Assembly: GCA_964019055.1 (NCBI GenBank)
Contig: OZ025212.1
Coordinates: 15,177,590-15,241,589, forward strand
From: Anthopleura xanthogrammica
Taxonomy: Eukaryota; Cnidaria; Anthozoa; Actiniaria; Actiniidae
DNA: 64,000 nt
Direction of reading: 5' to 3'
The position numbers and the translations under genes are program-made. Shown here one piece after another: positions 1 to 14,800 of the stretch. Within the stretch, counting starts at the first letter, position 1. The number at the start of each line of letters is the position of its first letter. The notes beneath the pieces were generated by a model, which saw only the letters and a list, made by a program, of their open reading frames with translations, was not told where the DNA came from and did not search any database.

Positions 1-3000
1 CAAGGATTAACCTGCGCTTAGCTGACGATTTTTCAAACAGTTTGGAAGCCATCAGACGTTTTGCAGCGCTAACATAAACTAATCATTCTGCACGTCTTGG
101 AATAACATTAAGGTATTCTAAACCTCAGATGACCTGGGTTCATCTTCGTCGTAAATTGGATCTCCGTGATATAGTGCGTGCGACATGTAATTTAGAGCAC
201 GGTACAGGCGCTTATGAAGTCTTTAAAAATTCGTTTATCTATCTTGTGTGTTTCTAAGCTTAAACTGTAGAAAGCGGCTTGTCTAGATTTTGATGTGAAT
301 GCCACATGTGCTTGTGAAGGAATGTTTTTTTTAAACTCTAGACGATCATTTTGATCGGATGGAGATGTTTATCCGACACACAAAAACGATAAGACACAGA
401 GATGGTTTCGAAAATATTATGAAAAGAAATGAATTTGCCCAGGCTGAATTCTGCATTTCTTCAAAGTGCGCTAAAGGCAGCGCGTGGCTACATTTCATGT
501 AACCACTTTAAAATGAAGGTTTAAAGCGATTATCGATCAACGAAAACATCTCTGGTTTGATGAGATGTGGAATTCTTCAGACTATTTCCGAAGAACCGCA
601 TCCTTAAAGCCATTACTTTTTTGTCGTACTCGTAACGAATTCGGGAAATTTCACAATAGCTACCTCGTCAGTTCGCTGCATGTAAGGATTCTGGAAATCC
701 GACTTCGAAGCTTTTTACAAATTGTTGTACAACTCCAGGAAAAAATTCTTTCCAAGGTATTCCTTTCCGATTCATTAAAATTGTGGTCGTGAGAAATGCA
801 TTGAGGACGATTTGCTTCCTAGTCGAGTTATAGTCTTGGATTTTATCATCAAAAGAGTTGTGAATATGTTTACCAAACAAAGTGATGCCCTCGAACGGAT
901 TAACAGGCTCACCACAACAAATTTGAATTTACCTTTTGTTTTCCACTCTCCAGTCTTGCTTCTCGATCTCGAAGGAACGGCCGGCTCGGTAGGATTTCTC
1001 TCACGGTGTTTCTATTTTGAACGCTACTCAAGCGAGTTCAGGACCGGGGAGAAGTGAATCGTATGCCTCAAAAACGTGGAAGGGGATTGAGAAACAAAGC
1101 AAAGCAACGCGGTGCTTTAGGTATGTTAAATTTGTTTTTTCTTGAGCCAAACCGTCTCGCGCGAATTCAATTTCTGACAGACATTAAACGACGTTTTGGA
1201 CAGGTTACTTTTTGAAGGGGATCATCCCCTCACTATCAAATAACCGCGTGATAGTTCTGATAGCTCCGATAGACTGTGGTACTTCAAAGGGGAAAAGAAA
1301 TATCCAGAAAATATCAAGCAAGTGGATGAAAATGTAAAGAATCAAAAGTGTTTCGGCGTAGTTGTCGAAATTCTGTTTGCATAGGTACAAAACTGCAATA
1401 CACTGACACGAGGCGATCGACAATGGAGCGCATACTAACGCCCTCCCTAAACCGGTCAAGTGTATTGTACCTAAAGTGAAACTTGCTGAACACTTTGGAA
1501 ATCGTCTCAGGCCTTAATGGTTTGGCGAAGACCACAGCTTTAGCTTTCGCAACATCGCCTGACTATATGTTTATTTACAGCCTTGGGTAAACAAAGATGA
1601 AGCTGCACGATGTTCGCTTTTCATTTCCTTCAATTCTTAAACGGCCTTTTTGAACTTATTGGCCCCTATTTATCTTTTTCGTGTTTAGCCGGTTTATTTT
1701 CACGTTATGGAGATCATTGTGTTAGTTTAATCCATATGAAATATAATTGTCATAACATATAATTTTGATCCTTTTCGGAGTGAATCAATTCGCTTCTTCA
1801 GACGTCCTGGTATAGTCGTCGCTCGCTCCCTCGGACTAAAGCAGGGATTCAAGAAGTTTCTTTTCCTAGCCTCGTAGACCTCATTGCAGCTTAGACTTTT
1901 TCATTCTTAAACTAACACATTAGAAGGTACAGTGTTATCGTCTCGATTAGTTTCCAAATAACTTGTTCTATGTAGATCAAAGTAATATACAGTAAACAAG
2001 TAAACTATATACGAGCAGGGATTGAAAAGAAACTTCCTGATGCATTCTAATAGGAGAGCAAGTACACCCAGTTAGACTCGTATTTTCTGTCAAAGATTTT
2101 TACTATAGAAAACATGTATTATTGTCAAAATTATGAAATTATAGGTAGCACAAGAGGATGGATTGTTTTGATAATATTTTAGGAATACTCGAATATTTAT
2201 CGTCACAACTGCATTGAGAAGAGATCAACGGTTATGGCAATCATGTTCCTTACAGCTGCTTGGAGTAGAGGAAATATAAGAAAAGACTTCAGAATTCAAA
2301 ACACAACCGTAAATCCGTTTTGTTAAAACTTAAGGCTTTTTCAAAACATATACATTAACTACAAATAATATTTAGCAAACAAGAAAGCAAAACTTTCTTG
2401 TAGAGTTGCGAAACAAGGAGGTCAATTTGGCCATAAAAAAAGGTGGCAGGAAATATATATAAAAGATATAAAAATATGAAATAGCATAAATATATATTAT
2501 ATATATTTTTTAAATCGTTTTACACAAACTATAGCAGAGTAAAATATTTAAGCTTGAGTTTATTTTTTTCGTCTGTTCTTAGTTTTGTAAACGAATAATA
2601 AATTGAGTGGTTGTTTAGGTGCATGTTCTAGCTTGGAGCAAAGTTGACAAATAATAACCTGAATCAACACAATTTTTTTGGATTGGATATATTAAAATTC
2701 ATCGTCGAAAACATCCTTTTTTACTGATACAGGAATCTTTTGCTATGACCCTTTCTCATTTGCTAATCTTCTCCACAACATAAACGGAGTTGAAAGAGAT
2801 TGCTGACCCTTTCATCACCGGTAGCAGCTCTCTACTTTGACGACGGGCCCCAGAACAAAATACAAAGATGATATAAACATTAGAGCTGGCTAGCTAAACC
2901 ATTAGAAAAACTGAAGGGTGAATGCAAATCAACCGCAAGGTTGATCGTATGAAGGGTCTTCTTTATCGGGATAGCAATCTTTTCTTTTTCAATAGCGTCG

Positions 3001-6000
3001 TTTCCATCCCACAACATGGTACTTCAGCCTTGGCACAACCAAATTACCCTTTCTTGACCCGGGCATCTTTCTATGAAACCATGAACACCACGTTTTTTGT
3101 TCCAACTGCAATGCGGTTGTTTATCGATCTATTCAGGTCTTTTTTGTTCATTTGGTGGAACATCAGACGATGCATTTTGCGATAGAAAACGCCAAGAGAA
3201 AGAGGGTAGACTAGACGGCGTTCAAATCGAAGTAACACACTGTTAACTCTTGAATCTAATTTCATGACATAGAAGCCACTTGTGAGCTTAAGCAAGAGCA
3301 GAAATACTCTTTTGCTCCCCAAAATTCATCATAGTTGCTCCAAAACCCCGCATGCCATATTCCCCCGTAGGCCTCAAATATCTAGTGATGATCAGAATGC
3401 CTGAGGAGACTGTTGGTAGCTTTTTTGGTGTTGTAAATGGAGAGTAAACTGACACGAAGCATTATATACAAAAGCTGGAGGTGACTCCAAACTGTCTACC
3501 AGAATTTAAGCCTTCATTAGTGATTAGGAAGAAGTGTTTTCTTGAAAGCTGTTTTGAAGAATAAGCTAGCGAGGCGGATACAAGCCAAATACTTGGCGAT
3601 GGAATTGTGAGGTGTACCACATGAATTTGAGTCCTTCTTCCATTGTAAAATTATCAAAGCGTTGATTGAGATAATCCTTTCTAACTTCTGCCTAGCAAAT
3701 CCAAAATGCTATACTAACGCATTTGTGAGTGATTCAAACTCACTGTCCACTGATTTCGGAGCTTAGAAGTACTTTCTCAAGAATCTATTCCTCTTAAACC
3801 GAGTTATTTCTCAAGTGGTTTTATTTTTAGCAACGGAGAAATGCACAGATCGTGTGAATGCAGCCACGAATCGAACACCCGTGCTTGTAATCCGAAACCA
3901 TCGAGTTTGCGAAGTCAGCGTCTGCATGTCTAACTTCAGCACTCGTGTGTACTTGGCTTTGGATATCAGTTTTCCGAAAGCATCGCGTCAGCTTCAAAGC
4001 TTTGAAACATAGACAAAAATAAACTAAGGGCATTCAAGAAAACAAACTCGAAAGTAACTTTAAGCAGTGAAAAAGATCGGGTCACCTGGCTTCATTTTAC
4101 GGTCTCTGGTAAGTGCCACGTTGACTTCACTTTTTTCCGTCTTCCCGCTCTTTTGCCGGTTATGTCATATTTGGAAGCCTGTTTATTCCTTCAAGCTCTG
4201 TAGAATGGTTTAGACTTACAATTGGAAGTCTAGAACATTGAAATGAGTTTATTCGAACTGACAGTCCGCGTGACGGACCCACTGTTAGCTGGAAATAGCG
4301 AAACTAGTGTAACATACAGAAGCAGGCCATGTTTCTCTTCCCGGCTCACGAGGAGAAGAAACTATAAACTATTATACGTTATAAGTAAACAGGATTTATC
4401 CGCTATTGCTGGAGTCCTTCCCATTTTCGGCTAGTTGTGGAAATAAGTCTTACTAGATTATCTTGAACAAACTTCTGCATGTCCCAGAAATGGGGTATTT
4501 ATCGATAAACAAACTGGAGTGATTTACATGGACACAGCAACTTCAAAGGAGCGCATGTTTGTAAAGGACTGAAGCTTGTTAGTGCGTCGTCTTTGTTGTT
4601 GTTAATCTATGTTTTCACGTAACAGTGAGAATTAAACGTGTGTTCATGTTTCTTCTAATTTGATAGTATAACCTCATAAAACGGTTACTTGTTTGGTTGT
4701 GGTAGCCGCACAGAATGCGATCGAAGGAATTCGTAAACTGAACCGCTCACGTCCGCGGCAATCGTTTCCAAATGTTTAGAGTCAACTGAACACGAGGAGT
4801 ATAAAATAAACCCAGTATCAGCTAAATCTGTGTTGAAAGTTTGAAGAAATTCAGAAGAGGCATCATACGGTAGAAACAGTCATCCTGATGCTGATCCCGA
4901 GTGACCTTCAAATGATGACCATTAGAAACAAAATACTCAGTGACCTCTGTCACAGCTACGGTTTTTGAAGATTTCTCCTTCTACTTCGCACCGCCATCAT
5001 TTTATCCATTTTGAGTCGCATCAATGAAACCATTAAATCTCACCATGAATTTAGTTAGTGGCAATCTTGTTTGACCCTAGGGCCTTGCTTTAGGCATGGA
5101 TTTCTATAACTTACTTCCCCTCCAAAACGTTGAAATTCTTTGTCCAACTTGAATTCGTATTCAAATTCCATAGTGACTCTCTCTTTTGTTGCAGTTCGAA
5201 TTCTTGAAAATCCATGAGCAAATTCTAGGTAATTTTGTACTTCCTGACGTGGTGATTAACTTTTGTTCCACCTTCTAACTTCTCTTCCTTGTACAATGTT
5301 TAACGGATGCGATCCGTTTCAAGTAACATTTCTGGAACCCTACGCTTTGAGGGATAGTTCTCTTTCCGTGCCTGGTTTGTTCTGATAATATGATACCTCG
5401 GGAAGTTGAATAAAATAGCGAAGTAGCTTACACATAAAGGCCTAAGAATGACTGGCGGTTTGACATACGGTCGTGTTATAATGACAGATTTTTATTGTAA
5501 AATCTTCAGAGTGACTACTCTTATTATGATATATATACAAACTTTTGAAGGCATCTTGAGTGTGTGTGAATGAATGTCGGTCGTGGATTTACAGAATATG
5601 AATGACAAACTGAACCTAACTGTGTATACCTGCCTCTTTTCTCAAGTGTAATATTGCAAACTAATCAAGGTCTTTCTTTTTCTCTCAAATTCATAAATTG
5701 TGCTGTGGCAGATAGTTCAAATTAATTCTACCTAAACTCTAGCCTCTTCAAAGAGAAATATTGTTTATCAGCGCTTCTGAGACAGCTTGAGGCGCCATCC
5801 TCTCAGGCCATAGGATACACTGAGGTCTTTGACAAATAGAAACCACTGTTTTGTTATACACATACTGATGTCTGTCTTAAGAAGGGCAATATTCCAAAGA
5901 ATCCTGTCGCAAGGACAAAATTAGGGCATGATTTCAAATTTGAAAAACCTTTCTTGTAGAGAAGAGAATTTCGAGAATTGAGTTGAGGGAAATACCCTTT

Positions 6001-8844
6001 GTTGAAGTTGACCAAGCATGAATTCTGCCTCTGTGTTCTGTTCAAAATCTGTCTTTTTTTATAAGTGTATCAAGCTGTATGTTATACTTGTTGACCCCAC
6101 ATCAACCTCAGGCTAAAAACACTAAAGATCGATTCTTCTTTCAATTAGTAAAAAAATGAAAATGAACCTCCATGCTTCAGATACAGCCTCTATGAACCAG
6201 TCTCTAGGAAACATACAAAAATGTCAGGTTTAATTCTACTTTTATGCGGCAAATGAAAGGAAACTTTCTTTATGTTTTATCACAATCTTGTGTGGTTTTG
6301 ATCAGGAATTAGAATAAACCTCAATCAACCACTCTCTGAATTTTTTTACAAAGGTTTAGCAGTTCTTTCTCGGTGGCCGTTGTATTTTGTCTCTATAATG
6401 GTTTTTAAATTACTATCATATGGTTAATGAGTACATTGGTCGATTCTGATAGCCGTAAAGACCTCATTAGGGTTGGCAGCTTTGCTGAAAGTTCGCTCAA
6501 AAACCGACAGATCTTTGATTAATGCTGAAATATTCGCCGTTGTACCTGACAATCTTCTAGAGTTCACGTTCACCACCTCGCTCGCCGTTTGTTTTACGTG
6601 TGACCGTGATAGGTCAGAACTGATTGAGTTTCGTATCTATTTTGAAATATTAAGAGATGAGAAACAAAATACTCTTCAGTGATAATGTGGTACTCAAAAA
6701 ATAGCAAGATTTGATCATTGAAATATCGCGCGCCCACGTTTCGTACAAGCCGTATAAATGATTTTTCCATGGCGTTTAACTCCACAAATTTTACCGCTTC
6801 AGGGAACAGACCACCTGGGGTAGAAATCCTAGAGAAATAAAACTGTTTTTATTGTGTCTGTGAAGCTATTTTCGTAGGTTTTATTTGGGTGACTTGAAAA
6901 TTCTATTGTGATCATGCCCAAGAGGAATAATGGCGATCGTGTTTAAAGTGACCCGATCATCAGCCTTTATAAAACGCATTCTCCGTTTGACATTCATTCC
7001 TGCCAGTGTCCGGTTTCAAGAGTGGTTTATTGTTTTGCGCGTGCGATCGCTTGGTGAAAGGCAAGCTAGCGACAAATCTGTAGGCATCACCTAAACTACT
7101 TGATTCTTTTGAAGTGCTAGGGGTAATTTCACGGACCTATTCGACCATTAAAAGCTTGTGGAAAGCCGTTTTGGAGAGCACTGGTTATGGCAATCGAAAA
7201 CAGATGAACCTAAAACGACAATGTGAACAAAAACATCAAAGCCTGAACACGAAACATGAAACTGCATTTGGAATTGTTTGTTTTTATTTAGTTTTCCGCT
7301 GCCTTTATGTTACGTTAAACGGTCTCTGTAGTTCCTCTTGTGACACAAGAAAGACGCTACACTGCTTTTGACAAGTGTAGCGTTTAGTGAAGTTTTTAAG
7401 ATGTTGTGAGTTGGATGTGTTGTTTTAAACTAAGTGTCGTTCATCTCCGCCCATACTGTCAGCCTCTGACAAAAGGCGTCATATCTTTGCGCTATCGAGT
7501 AGACAGGAAAATTGATAAGGAAATACAATCCATCAAAACTACTCCTGTACTACGATCATTTTAATAACACGGATCACAGCTTCGGGAAAAGAGGAAAATA
7601 ACCTTCTCGTGAACCCTAGAAAAAAATTGAAAACCTTATTAATTCTTGTGTATAATTCAGCTGTGTTTGTACTTTTAACCTGGTTTATTGAAGTTCTTTT
7701 TTGTTGTTTTGGAAAAAGCTTCAACGAAGTAGAAACATTTCAAAGCCAATTATCAGCAGGTGTTAGCTAAATGTCAATCAAAAGCCACAAAAGGGTTTCC
7801 TACATGCCACACGATGCCAGCAGACATCTACTAACAGTATTGCACAAAAATAAAAGCGAAAAAAAAATCGTGAGTGATTGCGATAAATGATTTTCCCTTC
7901 AGGAAAACTGCATCTATGGTTGGAGCTGTCTTTTATGATAATGCATGTTTCCGGGTTAACTTTCCTCCAATAATTTCAAAATTGATCTAGATTACCTTGT
8001 TGTTAGTTTTCAATGGAATGACACGCCCCAAAGACTATGTAAAGATTTGTGATAGGTAAAACAATGGAGATTGAAGTGTTTAGACATATTATTTAGGTTC
8101 ACTGGCTTCTCGCATTGTGATTGGTCGATCAATCTAATTGGTCCCACCACGTATTATTAAGAAGTGGCTCGGGTTTATCTTGATGTTAAGGAGAATTATT
8201 CCAAATGTGACTTCACTGCCACGTTTTCACGTATATTGTGCTTCTCTAGGCCATAAAATCAGAGTCTAAATCCCTTTTCTATTAGTGATTAGTAGTAAAG
8301 CGAGTCGCGTTGGGAAGAAAATTCTACTCGTAGTTCGAATTTGAAATTAATCGAGGAATACCCGTCTGATCAAAAGAGTGATTCTCATAAGGTTGTTTTG
8401 ACAAGGGTCTATGGAAATCGTGAATGATGATTGACATATCAGTGGGCAAGAGCCACGAGACAAGCTTGACAATCCGTTACGGGTTGTGTTGACGGGAATA
8501 CACATCTTTCTTCTGCAAGTTGACGTATTGTAAGTTTAGAAAGCTATCCAACTGAGTTAGCCCTAAACTGACTGTCAAAATTCAAGATTAGGCATCGAGT
8601 GTAATTTTTCGATAACAGCTCTACGACGGGAGATTAAAAGTATCCAGAGAAGGCCGAGTCTCTCGGCCAAAGTATATGGCCATAGAGCGGGTCAGTAGAA
8701 GAAACTCTCAACTTCCTCCGTGTTGAAGACCTGTAGTGTATGTGCGCATAATATTTCTTTGATAATCTCTGATCGCGCCGTGCAAATTTAAGGTATCATC
8801 TGCATAATGTTGTGATTAATCTAATGGAATGGATTGTCTTGCAG
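1..8844. other. Non-coding region upstream of the MEIS gene
   Basis: I see no coding exon that I can support in this stretch. Open frames are short, AT-rich and lack family motifs. The missing first coding exon of the MEIS gene could lie here or outside the window. Strong-looking splice donors occur at 1121 and 4112, but neither can be tied to the exon at 8845 in the right phase. A nine-of-ten match to a PBX-MEIS composite site lies at 7771-7780, and a perfect 7-bp-arm hairpin at 8652-8668, about 180 bp before the first recognised exon. Confidence 0.5.
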
Positions 8845-11800
8845 CCGCCTTATGATGAAGTGGGAGTCTATACGATGGATGGCGCCTCGACAATGTATGG
8901 CTCCATGCAGCAGCATATGAACCACACGAGCGTCAGCACAGCATACCACCATCCTGTCTCTGCTGCTACGTCTGTGATGAGCACTGTTTCTGATCTACAT
9001 AAAAGAGATAAGGAAATTTTGTATGGGTATGTGAAAGGCTCTCAATTTGATTATTATGCTCACAAATCACTATCCCGCCGACTTGTGACTCACTTTGGAA
9101 ATTATTCCCGATAAACATCAACTGAGCAGTAGGGCCGCGTTGTGATCACATTGACTAGTTAATTCTAGATTGTTTTGTTGTGATATCCTTGTTTAGATCT
9201 GTTAATTCGTAAATTATCCTAGGTGTAAACACTAGATCCAATGTAACAGATAGGTCCTTTGAATCCATTCATACTAATAACAGTAAATTAGAGAGTTATT
9301 CAACGGTGATTATAACTTTCACAGCCATCCCTTGTTTCCACTACTCGCTTTAATCTTCGAGAAATGTGAGCTGGCGACGTGCACCCCAAGAGAACCTGGA
9401 GCAATCGGAGGCGATGTTTGTTCCTCTGCATCGTTCAATGAAGACATACAAGCGTTCGCTAAACAGGTAAAAATACTCGTAAACTACAACAAGGCTATTT
9501 TTAACACACATTTGAAGACACTAATATATCTGTTATTCTGACATAATCGGGCAACTTAATGTAATGAGAGGATACAAAGTCTCTTGGCAAAATATGAAAC
9601 ACTCTAACAAAATCACTTATACGTTTTGTTTTTTGTTTGGTTATAGTTTAAGAGCGATAAGGCCATCTTCTCATCTAACCATGAAGTTGACAGTCTGGTA
9701 GGTATCAATGTAGTTTTTCTATCCAAAAGATTTCATTGTATTTTTGGCTGTGTTAAAATATTTATATGAGCAACCGGCTTGATTGCATTTAAATAACACC
9801 AAAATATTGCCACATGCTTGGTTGGGTTTTTATAACTTGATTCTGACATGCTGTGAAGCAAGTCTATAACACCTACTGCGTCCAGTATTTTTAAACCATG
9901 GTTCCCTCGCCGTGGTTAGTTGTTATCGCGTGTCCTAAAATAACCCTTATTCCTCTAATCACAGATGATACAAGCTATTCAAGTTCTTAGATTTCACTTG
10001 CTGGAGTTAGAGAAGGTCTGTATCGATATTCACTTTATAAACTCTATAGTTTTGATATTTAATTTAGCTTCAATTAATTTCATATAAAATTGTTTTTATA
10101 AACGAATATTTAACTAGCCACTCATCTCTCTCTGGGTGAAATATACCAGGATCGAAGGATCGTCAATGAACTTTAAATAATTTTTACTGACTCGGTGCCA
10201 AAGACACTTTACGATGTGTATATAGCCAAGATCTTCCAGACATTTTCAGACTATCATTTGCATAATGCATAAATTACGCTTATCTTATGATAGAAATTTA
10301 ATCTCTTCTTGTCAGTTGTCTTATACGTTGGATTTCTAAGGTATTTCTGAGCGTTTATACAACAGTAAAGTTAAACGTTAAAGTCATTAAGGATAACTTT
10401 TGTGCCTAAAATTTTATCCTCCATGTTTTTAGGTGCACGAGTTGTGCGACAATTTTTGTAAACGCTACATAAGTTGTCTGAAGGGGAAAATGCCCATAGA
10501 CCTTGTTATGGACGAGAAAGAAAACGGAGGAAAAAGTAAAAGTGATGGCGAACTTGGGCCCGACTCTCCTACAGACGATTCTCAGGTACCAACAGGCCAT
10601 TAGTTGAAGTCAGTGAAGCTTAAGTCCAAACCTTGCCACGCGAGCGTTTGATTTTTTTTTTGATACCTGATGTTTCACTTTGCCCAGAGTACTTAAAGAT
10701 TCCCTTTCCGCGATTACAAACTTGTTTTATACCATCAAATTATCTCTTCTAAGTGGATGAAGGTTATTAGACGAGTGATAGTCATTTCCCTGGCTCTTAA
10801 ATCAAAGGGGTTTTAGGAACCCCCCAATTTCTCTTACCATCGATCATCATGGTATTTACGAAACATCCCGTGGTGATGTTTTGCAAACTCAAATTTGTTT
10901 AGAGCATGCTGGGACTTTTTCTCCAAACACCAAGAAGTTATATGGCTTATATTAAAGTCCATTGAAGTACTAAATCGACAGTAGAGACAAACCAATACCG
11001 TCAGTATTCGACACTTAACATGCCGTTCTTTTTTGTCAAGTATATTTATTACGTTTCGACAGCGATTTCGACGGATTGACGTGTTGAAAAAACCTGAAGC
11101 TTCTCTCGTGCCCTTAGAACTTGATAATTTATCTAAGATCAAATTTAGACACTCTCTTCTACCTGACAATAAATACTTAGAATGAGCAGAAGTAGCTGTC
11201 TTCGATGTGGTTTGGTGAAATAAACCTGTCGGATTTAGTCCCATCATTGCGAAACCAAAGAATTTTTTTTAGCCAGTCTAGAATACGCCACCAATAATCT
11301 GGGTTTTGAACCCAACGGTCACCAGGTCCGGTTTCTTAGAAAATGTAAATTTTTTTAGATGTCGTTTTATTGGGATTGTGCACAATTAGTGTTCATTGTA
11401 GTTAGACAGCATTCCCTCCACCTCCTAGCTATAAGCATTGACAAAAATTAGGTTATATGTCGTTGTCTACACCTTGGCTTTGCTTTTCTCATTCACGGGC
11501 TGTCAGAGTATTGAAAGGGGATTCAATTGTTAGCCAGTGTTGGTGTAATAATACGCTCCATTCACGCGATTATTAATTGATGGATTTTATTATTCTCTTA
11601 ACACAGTTAACCGGTACTCCTTCATGGCAGGCGAGTTTAGGTTTGGATAACCAAAACTCAGGGCAAAATTCTCAACCTTCTTCCCAAACGCCTTCAGATC
11701 CCGGGGCCGATTGTCCGGTAACACCGGAAGGTAGGGGCATAAAACTTACTCTTTTTTATTAAAATCGACAGTTTGATCATTTCTTTATTAAATTGTTTCC

Positions 11801-14800
11801 GTATTCGATGTCTTTTTAATAATGTCTTCAATAATAAATCAGTAAAGATGAATTTATCAGGGTACTGTTTCATCGTCCTTTATTATGGTAAGCGCAAGAC
11901 CCCCTTCCTATTGTAGTAATCTACGACAACGATTATTTGAAAAGTTTGCCTGAATAGTGAAATTATTGGTCCGAGGATGGGGTTTATTCTTGGAAGGCTT
12001 TTATTGAGTTGAAAGCTTGTCGTCTGTGTTGACACAGCTGCACAAAGGCCTCCTTTCTCCTCGTAATTAAAAAGAATATCATTTTACGTTTCTAGCGACA
12101 CGTTCGATAAGTCATATGCAAATTTTTTCGATTTTTTTATGCCCCAATTGAAAACTTGTTCTCATTATCTGTCACTTAAACTGAGTTATAAAATCGACGT
12201 CACTTCGTTAGCTCATTGCGGTTGATGACTTTGTTCTCTACATTTCAAATAACCTGAGGTCCAGTCCGTTGTGGCGGATCGAAGGTTGCGCGCGAAACAC
12301 AAGTACGTTCAACCGTTGCGCGGGGTTCACGGGGCACGTCTGATTGCGTGTTATATGTTCGCTACACATATCATATATAGAGTTGGCTTGCGAATACAAA
12401 CTGTCTGTCTGTTCTGAAAGATGACACGAAAGGCCTTCCACAAACACGGTTAATTGTCCGCCAAAAGTTGCAATTAGCGCTCAAATGAACGGCTTTGAAA
12501 AGGACCCGGGCTAAAGTTAACCGGTATTTTATAACGAAACAAAAGGGGGATTGCAATGACAGAACTTGTTTTGACAGAAGGAGGTCGCTGAAATTAACAG
12601 AAGCCAACAGATATGCCAGTATAGTTTACAGATTTGTCAATGTAATGGGTCAAGAAGAATCCGACGCTAGCATGCTACTATGTTTACCAAAGGAGGAATT
12701 TCCTTTCCTCTCTGGGCTCTTCGCATTTCCATAAGGTGTTTCCTAAGTTCTCTATGATAAACAACCACGTTTCGTTAGAATTGACTGCCATTGGTCACAT
12801 CTTGGACAATTAATCGAGGGGGAGGGCCATGCGATTTAAAGCAATTCTGATATGAAACGGATCTAGAGTCCCCCTTAGAGGTTTAATGTAGAGAGATTTC
12901 ATAGAGCCCATTTAAGTCAGAAAATATGTGTATTTTACAATATTGAATCTGATAATAGTCTGCCCGAGGCTAAGTGCATGTGTACTGTTCTATTCTCTCT
13001 TTGCTTTTCCATTTGACATTTATCCATGATCCGTGATATATCTGACAAGATAGCCTCTTGCAATTTCCTCCCGTAATTTCCTGAAGTACTGTCAACGAAT
13101 TATTCATTATGCTTTCATTGTCACTTATAACTACAATCACTAAGGAAGTTGTACAAGTCTTCGATAGGTCGACATGAGTGGAGCATCACTCGAGTGCAAG
13201 GCTCAGTAATTCATTACTATCATCTCCCCTGTAAGTGCTACCCTTCTCGATCCGCGGCCACTCCCTTGCTGAACAGTGCCTTGTACGGATCTAAGTCGGC
13301 CACAGTTCATAGTTACAATACATAGTCATGCCTCTTGGGGACGGCGACCATCCTCGTGAGTTCTACTGTTGTCAGGATCGCGTAACAGGTGAAGAAATAA
13401 TCAGACTTGGGGTAACTAGAGGCTTTTGTGAACACTTAAGTGATTCTGAAAAGGTTTGTCAAGTACCAAGTGTTAGGTATGACAACTTTAAGCACCTCAG
13501 TTCCTTATAGTTGTGCCACGATCTTCAGAAACTTGCCACCTTCGAAATGCAAGGGCATCGCACGGGGTTTTTTCCCGCAAAAAGGCAACAAAAACTACAG
13601 CGCCCGGTGATATTGTGTCTTTATCTTATTAGTGCATTGTTTACGATTTTTTCGCGTGTCCAGTTTCATTTCACTTCTTGCCATGGATCGATTCCCTCTT
13701 GATAGTTGAAAAAAAGAGTGCATTTGGATACCTGATTATAGTCTAGGTCTATTGTAATTTTATCACTGCCCAGGAAGTGAGAGGAGAGGTTAGCGATAGT
13801 ATCTTCGTTTGAGGAAATAACTCCGGTGCATGAAATATAGTTTATCTTTCTAAGTGACACCTCCATCAAAGTAAAGCTTTTTTCTGTGTAGATCTCGGTG
13901 GCCTGATATTTGTCAATGTACTCTGAAAACCGTGTAGTTACTTTATCAACAGAAGTACTATCCTTACTTATAGCTTATTATTAGTGTTATATTGGGCTAA
14001 ATAGTGACCGAGTGGAGTGTTCGATACTTTAGTCCTTTGTTTTTCAGCCGATTACATATTGCTACCATAAGGACTTTTCCACCCTGTCAAAGATCTTTTC
14101 CCAGACAGATGTTTATGTCTTTACAAGTTCACTTTCATAAAACTGCTATCCATTTGTTTTTCGTACGGTTGTTTGCATTTGTGTGTTTTGCATTTTTAAA
14201 GAAATCTTATTTGTCTTTGCCAACGCTGAATTGTCAGAAGCGTGTTTGTTTTTACGCGCTTACGAAAATTAATAAAAAGATTCAGAGAGTCTCATATTGG
14301 AAGAGGCCTCATTTGCGCTTTGCTGTGACAGCAGTTAGGGCTATGCTTTTAACTCATCTACGTTTCCACTATTCGTTTTAAGTGGGATTTTAGAATGACT
14401 TTTATCTTTCTGGTTTAATTATAGAATATGTCACATGTTTACTGAGTTTATATAAGAGCTGTCAATCAAAACTGTATTTCGAGAATTAATCACGAAGTCA
14501 GCGTTGGGTAGGTCCTTACTCTGCTGTGGTTGTCGAGGAAAAAACCTTGGTGTTCGAAGGAGTAATTTTCTTCAGTGGCTTGCTAATGATTCCAGGTGCT
14601 AAAAGAGTTACGGTTTGCTTTCTTTTAAAGGTGTCATTAACCTAGGCTAATTGGTACACTGACAGTCCTGCCACAAGAACTCTTCTGTGGAAAGCAATAC
14701 TCGAGAAAAATCCCCTTCAGTTTGTCATGCTACTCATCACAAATTTGACCAGCGTTTCAATACACCAGAACATCTGAAATTGCAAGAAGGACGTTGAAAT

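Noticed and set aside
1063..1120. Start codon and basic peptide (MPQKRGRGLRNKAKQRGAL) before a GTATGT donor, as MEIS exon 1
   Set aside because: It ends in phase 1, but the exon at 8845 needs phase 0; joining them gives an immediate stop.
10834..11247. 137-codon minus-strand frame in MEIS intron 5
   Set aside because: No recognisable domain, no splice partners, AT-rich intron composition.
14004..14381. 125-codon plus-strand frame in MEIS intron 6
   Set aside because: Phe/Leu-rich composition typical of random AT-rich DNA and no family motif.
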